Shown: piece after piece, positions 58,001-64,000 of the stretch
Layout of the letters: the number at the start of each line of letters is the position of its first letter
Position numbering within the stretch: position 1 is the stretch's first letter
Source of the DNA: Monosporascus cannonballus
Taxonomy: Eukaryota > Ascomycota > Sordariomycetes > Xylariales
Assembly: GCA_004154925.1 (NCBI GenBank)
Contig: QJNS01000112.1
Coordinates: forward strand, 62,001-126,000
DNA length: 64,000 bases
Reading direction: 5' to 3'
Position numbers and translations under genes: made by a program
The notes under the pieces: generated by a model
The model's database searches: none
What the model was told of the DNA's origin: nothing
What the model saw: only the letters and a program-made list of their open reading frames with translations

Positions 58001-58450
58001 ATATGGTAAAGGTTTTGTCGTATTTTCATATTTACATTTATCGCTATTTTCAATCGAATGTTAAATTTCGGTTATTTTCTTTTTTGTTTATTAATAAGGT
58101 ATAAGGTAAACCTTATCTAGCCAATTTTACCATTAATCAAAATTCTGTATTAGCGTATGTATAGTAATCCTAAGATTTTATCGTAATTTTTAAGTAAAAC
58201 GATATCGAAATTAATTGTCTAGCATCGTCCTTAAATCAAAATCTCGAAATAATTAATTTTGCGTATAATTTTCCCGTTATTATAAGCAAATTGCTAACCT
58301 TCCGTATTCGCAGCTATATAAGGTTTTAACTTATATCTTTATAATAATTTAAGCTTATTACTTATATTTAATGCAATATAATTTCTATTTAAAATTCTGC
58401 AATTTATTATTACGGTATACTAATACGTTTTAATTCGTATATTTAAAGTA
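55060..58450 (-). pseudogene. G4 pol remnant: protease, RT, RNase H, integrase, chromodomain
   Basis: From right to left: protease-like sequence at 58260-58440 and RT with KYELFKYLVTLIGLTNALTT and CYFDDIFIF (about 57300), where the catalytic Asp pair survives, unlike the other copies. RNase H and integrase (IYYNSIL..HRF, about 56040) follow. The chromodomain is KVKKILNIWKEKEFTQYLI, KWKKYPDS and PAKNP..RLLKNFYQ. Stops are numerous in all parts. Confidence 0.75.
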
Positions 58451-60531
58451 ATAAGATTATTAACTGTTTTTATTATTGCGCTTAAAGCCTTTTTTAGGAA
58501 TTCCTTTTAACTTTTTTAGGTTTCGATATTTTACGGCTTTTTTATAAATAACCTTTTTCTTTTAAGTTTTATTCGAATTTATCCAGCTTTATCTATACTT
58601 TTGTATATAACGTATTAAGTTATTATATTTATCGTTATTATCGGAATATTATTCTTTCGAATTATATTAATTATTTTTAATTTTGCTATATTTTTTTCTT
58701 ATTAAATAAATTATTTTTTATGATTTCGATCGTATCTCATTATGCGTCGTACTAGCTATCGTTTTAAAGTTTGCCTATAAATTAACGTATGTTTTGCTTA
58801 ATAACCTTTTTTCGTTAAGGTTTATAATAAATATTAACTGAAAATGGAAATTTATAATAATCTTTTAGTAATATTTCTTTACTATATCTTGAATTAACTC
58901 CTTTTCTATTTCATAATTATATTATTCGTAATAATAAAAAAAGTCTTCTTATAGGTATTACTTTTTTTCGGGTTAGCTTTTTGTTTTGGCCAGCTAGCGA
59001 ATATTATATCCTAAAGCCATAAATCCAAAGTATCGATATCATTATTTATCGTTTTTATTATTTGCGGTTCGGTTTAAAAAATCGAATTCTTTATAATACA
59101 TGCGGGTAATTTTTTCGTAAATATATTGTTTTTATTTTTAGTAATCGCTATATTCTCGTCGTCGACAATATATAAGATACATTTTGCCCTATCGATTAAG
59201 AGTTTCGAAACAGATTTCTTCTATTTAATTCTAATATTCGCGTAATTATTCTTATAATTTTTCTTGTTATATTCGCGATACTTGTTAAACCAGCTTTTTA
59301 GTTTCGCGTATTTCTTATCGGATTTCTCGTCATAAGAGCCCTAATACGTACTTAGGCCGAATTATATTACCGGATTTGTTTTCGTTTTTCTGGTTTTCTT
59401 TGAATTATCCTTCAAGTATAGGTTTCCAATTATCCTGGCGGAGTTTTTGAGATACCTTGCATCATACTGCTTTATATCCCATGCTATTATAATTAAAATA
59501 TTTGATTTGGTTTTAATTCTTCCTATAAATAGCTTTAAGCTTTATAAGTCCTTGTTTCGTGCTGTAAAAAGTATTACCGCGTCAAAAAGTACTGGTATTA
59601 ACCGTATATCGGGGTTTATTATTGTTTTTTTCTCTGGTACTTTTAATACGCCAAATATATTATCGATCGTCGATCTTAATCATTATAACTATAAAATCCG
59701 ATAAATAATTAAACAGATCAAATTTTTAAAAAAAATATATTTTTAAGCTATCAAAAAATGTAACTATTAATACTTTTTATTATTAATTTAATTTAAATAT
59801 TAATTAAATTAACGTATTACTATAATTAAATATTAAGCCTTTTTATTATAATTACTAGATTTATATTTTAGCCTTTATTTTTTCGTTTATTATTTCGAAA
59901 TTTTTCGTTAATATTTACTTAAATTGTTCGTAACCGTTATATATTTATATGATTTCCGAATTTTATTTTTCGATAAATAAAATAATATATTTTCTTATAA
60001 CGGATTTAAATTAAATAACTGTGTTTCCAGTAAATAATTTTGTTACAAATTTTATTCGTATAATAAACGTAATAAATTAAATGAGAAGATACTTAAAATA
60101 AATTCGGCATTAAGTTAAAAATAATTATAATTTAATTAAAATTTCGTCGAAACATTCTGGTTTAAAAAGTTCAAAAACCTTTTCCGATTTCTTAATAAAA
60201 TTTAATTAAATAACTTAATTCGTTCGAAAAAGTATTCCAGTTTCGGAAACTTTTTCTTTTTCCTTTAACTGCTTATAAACGGCTTAAAAAAATGTCGTAA
60301 AATGATTATTGTTCTTTTTAAGCTAAAGAATACCTTTGTTTATAGCATTTAGGCGTCGAAAAACTTTTTGGTAAAAAAGACAAAACTGCTCTTTTTCCTT
60401 TTCGGATTTCATTTCGGTATCCGGATTATCAGGGACCTAGGAAATGAGCTATTCGGATTACTTGCTGGTAAATATAATGTCGGCGATATTGCCCAAAGTC
60501 TGACGGTATTATTAAATAAAAACTTATAACG
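58451..60531 (-). pseudogene. G4 gag remnant and leader
   Basis: Minus-strand remnants include a knuckle-like FNYNSMGYKAV and DNW (about 59450-59510), parallel to CFNCGKMGYKAY in G1. The Leu/Ile-rich plus-strand frame at 59447-59704 is a shadow. 60050-60530 is the gag start and leader. Confidence 0.6.
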
Positions 60532-60903
60532 TATAACGGTTAAATAATTTAACCAACTATTAAATCTTAATTGTACGGGTTTATACTAACAAAAATATCG
60601 TAAAATTTTAAATAATAAATATAAAAACGTATTACGTTTCGTAATACCAAAAGTATTTTAAATAACGAATTATTATTACAAACTGCTATTATCTAAATTA
60701 TGGTAATAAATGTATCCATATATTGATCTCTTTTTTTATTGTTCGTTTCTGCTTAATAAAGCTTTGTTAAACGGTTGTTTAGTAATGCTCAGTAATGCTT
60801 AGTTGCGATCCGCTGAGCACTAATTACGTGATTTGGGATGACGTAGCTTTTTGTGGTCTTGGCCCGACCGTTTTCACAGGCCCAGCCTGGTTGAGTCGTA
60901 ACA
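60532..60903 (-). repeat. G4 5' LTR
   Basis: This 372-bp repeat runs from TATAACGGTTAAATAA to GTCGTAACA and is followed by TTATT. Its right 130 bp are nearly unmutated (GAGCACTAATTACGTGATTT), its left part strongly AT-shifted. Confidence 0.9.
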
Positions 60904-61800
60904 TTATTGAGATGAAGTAATAGTTTTTATTTATATAACCTAGTGTTTTGCAGTAAGAATAATGTTGATTGTTATTCTTTTTTTCCAGTTGTTTTTAACC
61001 CTTTTTAGAGCTAATAATTAACCTTTTTTTTCTGATCCCTTTCTTCGTCGATTAATAAAAAAACGTGTTTTAGAAGTATAAAACGTGGAATCCTTTTGAA
61101 AAAACTAGATTATATTTTGAACGAACACTTCGAAATCGATTAATAACGAATTTAAAACCCAGGCTATAAATACCTTATCCGGCAACTTTAGATTTTTCGA
61201 CTTTAATTCGTTGGTTAACAACTTAACCTTATTAACGTATTTTTTCATAGAATCGAAATGGTCGTACGTAAAATTAAAAAATTTCTTTAATATAAGAAAT
61301 TTAGTTATAAATCTTTCAGGCCTATACTGGTTATAAAAAAACTTCTCAGACTTTTTTATAATTGGTTATAGCCTTTATATGGTATAAGGGTCCACTTTTT
61401 CAAAGTAGTTATATAGTAACTAAGGCTTTGTTATTATCGAATAAAAATAAATTATTTTTTATATTCGAAATAAGAGCATAATTAAGGCTTTCGCGTATAA
61501 GCGTGGCCTTAGTCCGAATAGACCATAATTCTAGGTTGACACTGCCCTTAAGCAAAAAAAACTTATTAAAAATACTTATAATTATTAAGAATTCGAATAA
61601 AACGAGAAGTTATATAAACTTTTTAAAATAGATAGAAAGAAATAGTCGGATAAAAACGAAAATTTGATAACAGAAAAAAGTGATTTTAACGATTTTTAAA
61701 GTAAAGAAATGGTGTAAATCGGTATAGGTTTAAACGAGATATAGAGGAGTATTATTATTGTTTATTGTCGTTAGAAGTTATTCGCATCCGGGGCTTATAA
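60904..61800 (-). pseudogene. Copia-2 gag remnant
   Basis: Minus-strand translation at 61100-61260 gives YVNKVKLLTNELKSKNLKLP, then DKVFIAWVLNSL and FEVFVQNI, the copia gag (UBN2-type) signature of alternating Leu with LP and LNSL. Upstream, right of 61400, ATLIRESLNYALISNI belongs to the same protein. The leader and primer-binding region lie next to 61801; the tRNA primer was not identified. Confidence 0.75.
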
Positions 61801-62108
61801 TCTTTAAGAATTAGGATAAAAAGTAAGGCTATCCTATAAAGATTTGCATAGAAAAACGTTTAAGGGAAACTTAAAATATGTCGCAGAAAATAGAATTCTC
61901 TATATCTTAGCTATTTTAGTTCAATAATCGCTGGGGAAATTCAGAGCTATATATATGCAAATAATGGCTTATTAAGCTTTATCGTTCTATTATTAATCAG
62001 TATTTTCCATTATTAATAAACGGAAAGGTTTAGAAGACTTTGGAAGACTTAGCCACCTTCGCCACCGGCTATAGGGGTATATCCGAAGCTAAACTCCGAA
62101 TTCCTACA
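61801..62108 (-). repeat. Copia-2 5' LTR
   Basis: This 308-bp repeat matches 22806-23091 apart from a 23-bp duplicated segment (CCATTATTAATAAACG repeated in part) and RIP-type changes in its left half. It ends in CCTACA; GC-normal unique DNA begins immediately after. Confidence 0.85.
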
Positions 62109-62292
62109 GACTGGGAGATCTACGACAGCCCGTCCAGACCGTCTACGGCTGATGGGGCGATTGATTGGTCGCTACGGGATGAGCATACGACGAATGGTAG
62201 CGTCGACCAGAGCTGGGGACCTGCCATTTTGACTCCGCCGAATGGGCGCTGGCGATCTCAAGGCTTATTACATAATTTCGGAGCAGACCCAG
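62109..62292 (+). pseudogene. Open fragment after Copia-2, possibly the lost TF C-terminus
   Basis: A plus frame is open through the whole 184 bp: DWEIYDSPSRPSTADGAIDW, then SVDQSWGPAILTPPNG. If the small LTR at 62293-62434 is removed with one CCCAG, the frame ends at a TGA a few codons later. Composition is Ser, Pro, Asp and Trp-rich, like the acidic tails of Zn2Cys6 regulators. Before Copia-2 inserted, this DNA directly followed the truncated regulator at about 22805. The frame relation cannot be proved without the exact insertion point. Confidence 0.4.
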
Positions 62293-62434
62293 TGTTACGG
62301 CCTGGTCACCCGTAATGTCTTCCAACATGTACGGAGTACATAGACAGCTGTAAGCACCAGGATGATTGCCACAATTGCGATCATTCCACCGATCTTTTGC
62401 CCTGGTGGCGTAATGGTATGGTGCAGCCATAACA
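62293..62434. repeat. Short LTR-like insertion, second copy
   Basis: These 142 bp, TGTTACGGCCTGGTCACCCG to GCAGCCATAACA, have CCCAG on both sides (62288-62292 and 62435-62439). Nearly identical to 18288-18432, including GATTGCCACAATTGCGATCA. It contains a tRNA A-box-like GGTGGCGTAATGGTA near its end; no B box follows. The hydrophobic minus frame (PPGQKIGGMIAIVAIILVLT) is shared with the first copy because the DNA is repeated, not because of a gene. Confidence 0.85.
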
Positions 62435-63592
62435 CCCAGGACATCGCCAATGACTGTTGAGTGGGTTTGTGTTTGGACAGAGGGGCTGCCGTGTCAGAAA
62501 CCCCCCAATTCACAGCCCCTCCCCTCTGGCGTAGTGGAGCTGGAAAGGTTGAAAAGTGGCAGGGCTCCATCCTAAATCTGCCAACTGACCTTTTCAAGGA
62601 AGCGATGTAGGCATTGGACGGTCAGGTGGTCCATAGACGAGACAAGAAAGAATGTGAGTGGGATAAGAGGTACGAAATATGGAAGCAAGCGAAGTGTCGG
62701 TCCACACCGCCTGTGCCATTCATCGGGGAATCAAGGAAGAAGTACAAGGCCGAAATATGGTTCATAGAAGGTAACTCTTGAGTTATAGGTCGGGTCTCTT
62801 GCAACTCATGGAGCTCATTTGAGACGGAGGATCCTGGTTTCGTAGGCATTTACAATGGCTACAACAATCCAAGAGGTAATATTAACATAGTTACACGCAC
62901 TTCCCGGCTGAAACGGACGTTGCTCACTTTCTGAATCACAGCCATGGCTAGTGCCAAGTATCGAATAGCACAATAAACAAAGACCCCGATTCTCCCCAAT
63001 AACACTCTAGCAAGGAATGAAGACGCCTCTTCGTATGGCAGAAAACTATGGCCACCGGGAATCAATAAGGTTTATAAATGTGATCACCCGGGACCAAGTA
63101 TCGAGCAAATAGCCGCTTGTACGCTCAAGTGGACATAAGGGTGGCAGATTCAGACATTCACAACCCGATTCTACAAAATCAGCTTGGCTATTGTTAAGGA
63201 TGCCCCTGGGTAGGGTCTTTCTGATGTACCTGAGCGTCTTCCAGATGCCGGAAGCTGGACAACCTTGTCAATGGTGCGTCACGCAAGTACTAGGTTCCGA
63301 AGAATAAGGAGGTTTGGGGCAGCCTGCTACTCTTTTTTAACCTACCGCTTGGCTAGTCGACGTGCAATACTCTGAACTCCTCCAGGGAATCGCCCCATGT
63401 CATCTCTCTCGAGCTGAATTTCTTGCTAATTTTAAGTGCTGATATGAAAGACTGCTGTACAGCAGGAGAGTCCTCGCACCGAGTCCCTTGTCCCCCGGAG
63501 AATAATTAAAGCATGCAGGAAGCCGACGGCTGGAACTTGTCAGCCGTGAATGTAACGTAATATGTAGTACAATCCGGTCTGGAACGTTCCTG
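62435..63592. other. GC-normal unique sequence without a recognised gene
   Basis: Several short frames exist on both strands. The minus frame at 62859-63065 (FLPYEEASSFLARVLLGRIG, then CAIRYLALAMAV) looks like a membrane segment, but has no start context or neighbours to support it. None could be assigned. The region may be 3' flank of the old regulator locus or a decayed gene. Confidence 0.4.
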
Positions 63593-63757
63593 TTGTTCAC
63601 CTCTTCTCCTTTTTCTCCCGAGAGTCACAACATCAGCTTACTACCACATAACCGTAAAACAATAGGCTTCATACTGTCTCCTTGTCCTGTAATTCCCGAT
63701 ACTGCTGGACCTGTATGTCTGTATAATGGCTACCCGGCGAAAAGGGCCTATTGCGGA

Positions 63758-63970
63758 ATGGCCTGTATAAATTCAGACAGCCCACATCCCCAGACAGATG
63801 TCGCCACAAGGGGTTTCCTTATGATCCCCATCCTGGAACAGAGCATGCGAGACAAGCCGCAGCGGCCGATGCACCCCATGTGTCCTGTCGTACAAAATCC
63901 CCCTTCCGAAGAAACCGTGAAACTGTGGGATCATCTGATGAGTGCTCTCACCCAGTTAAATGAGCGGTGA
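63758..63970 (+). CDS. Small hypothetical protein, weakly supported
   Basis: A frame from an ATG at 63758 to a TGA at 63970 encodes 70 residues (MACINSDSPHP, then KPQRPMHPMCPVVQNPPSEE and TVKLWDHLMSALTQLNER). It extends open upstream to about 63593 without an ATG, so it could be the last exon of a longer gene. It is Pro- and Met-rich with an amphipathic end. No family was recognised and no intron or promoter was established. Confidence 0.25.
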   Translation: MACINSDSPHPQTDVATRGFLMIPILEQSMRDKPQRPMHPMCPVVQNPPSEETVKLWDHLMSALTQLNER

Positions 63971-64000
63971 CTTCCAGTTCAATGAAGACAGGGCGACAAT

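Larger units (their letters stand above)
54086..60903 (-). mobile_element. G4, full-length RIP-mutated chromovirus
   Basis: LTRs (54086-54456 and 60532-60903) are flanked by TTATT (54081-54085 and 60904-60908). A purine tract on the minus strand abuts the left LTR. Minus-strand order is gag with knuckle remnant (about 59450-59510), protease-like segment (58260-58440), RT (57290-57700), RNase H (about 56550-57200), integrase (about 55850-56500) and chromodomain (55080-55260). An antisense frame lies before the 3' LTR. G4 sits between gag and integrase of Copia-2. Confidence 0.9.
22806..62108 (-). mobile_element. Copia-2, Ty1/copia retrotransposon split by nested insertions
   Basis: Direct repeats at 22806-23091 and 61801-62108 are its LTRs. 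Its own sequence survives in three pieces: 22806-25611 (3' LTR, RNase H, RT), 52401-54085 (integrase) and 60904-62108 (gag, 5' LTR), together about 5.7 kb, a normal copia length. All pieces read on the minus strand and in the right order. The gaps hold element X (duplication GTTAT) and chromovirus G4 (duplication TTATT). No duplication for Copia-2 itself was found: GACTG follows the right LTR, but no match precedes the left one. The left border is uncertain by several bases. Confidence 0.85.

Noticed and set aside
62295..62597. Minus-strand 100-codon frame sharing residues with 18249-18554
   Set aside because: The shared part lies entirely inside the mobile repeat 62293-62434; the remainder has no support as a gene.
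1..64000. CRISPR arrays, telomere repeats, rRNA
   Set aside because: No regularly spaced short repeats, no TTAGGG arrays and no rRNA-like sequence were seen; the repeats present are LTRs and TIRs.

Overview
The window looks like a piece of a filamentous ascomycete (Pezizomycotina) genome. It has short spliced fungal genes with GT..AG introns and CTRAC-type branch sites, a Zn2Cys6 regulator, a monocarboxylate-type MFS transporter, a Fot1/pogo-like transposon, and Ty1/copia and Ty3/chromovirus retrotransposons. Most of the window is very AT-rich. Coding frames there are still recognisable by homology but riddled with C-to-T and G-to-A changes and stops, with TpA in excess. That is the footprint of repeat-induced point mutation (RIP). 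All element identities were read by eye from translated motifs; no alignment or database search was run.

Layout. 1-16.16 kb is RIP-degraded sequence. It holds a copia element on the minus strand (Copia-1, 874-6311, 5-bp target duplication GTAAT), a lightly mutated solo LTR (6763-7096), a decayed histone H3-like gene (about 7324-7789) and a chromovirus on the plus strand (G1, 9546-15469). 16.16-22.81 kb is a GC-normal island with two genes: an apparently intact MFS transporter (16391-17812, three exons) and a Zn2Cys6 transcription factor (20622-22810) with an in-frame TAG and a lost C-terminus. Between them lie a RIP-mutated Fot1-like transposon (17812-19695), itself carrying a small LTR-like insertion, and a probable solo LTR. 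A nested hairpin of about 79 bp stands in front of the transporter.

22.81-62.11 kb is one nest of retrotransposons. The outermost element is a copia element on the minus strand (Copia-2), whose LTRs at 22806-23091 and 61801-62108 are now 39 kb apart. Its RT/RNase H (23.1-25.6 kb), integrase (52.4-54.1 kb) and gag (60.9-61.8 kb) are separated by two insertions. The first is an old gypsy element, X (25612-52400, duplication GTTAT), which itself contains chromovirus N2 (from 31857), N1 inside N2 (33253-39988, duplication ATAAT) and gypsy G3 (43662-51322). The second is chromovirus G4 (54086-60903, duplication TTATT).

62.11-64 kb is GC-normal again and was next to the transcription factor before Copia-2 landed. 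It begins with a short open frame that may be the displaced C-terminus of the factor, followed by a second copy of the small LTR-like insertion (duplication CCCAG).

No tRNA, rRNA, CRISPR or telomere repeat was seen. The only gene that looks functional is the transporter. The adjacent Zn2Cys6 factor may once have regulated it, which would be a two-gene remnant of a specialised-metabolism or nutrient-uptake locus stranded in transposon-rich chromatin.
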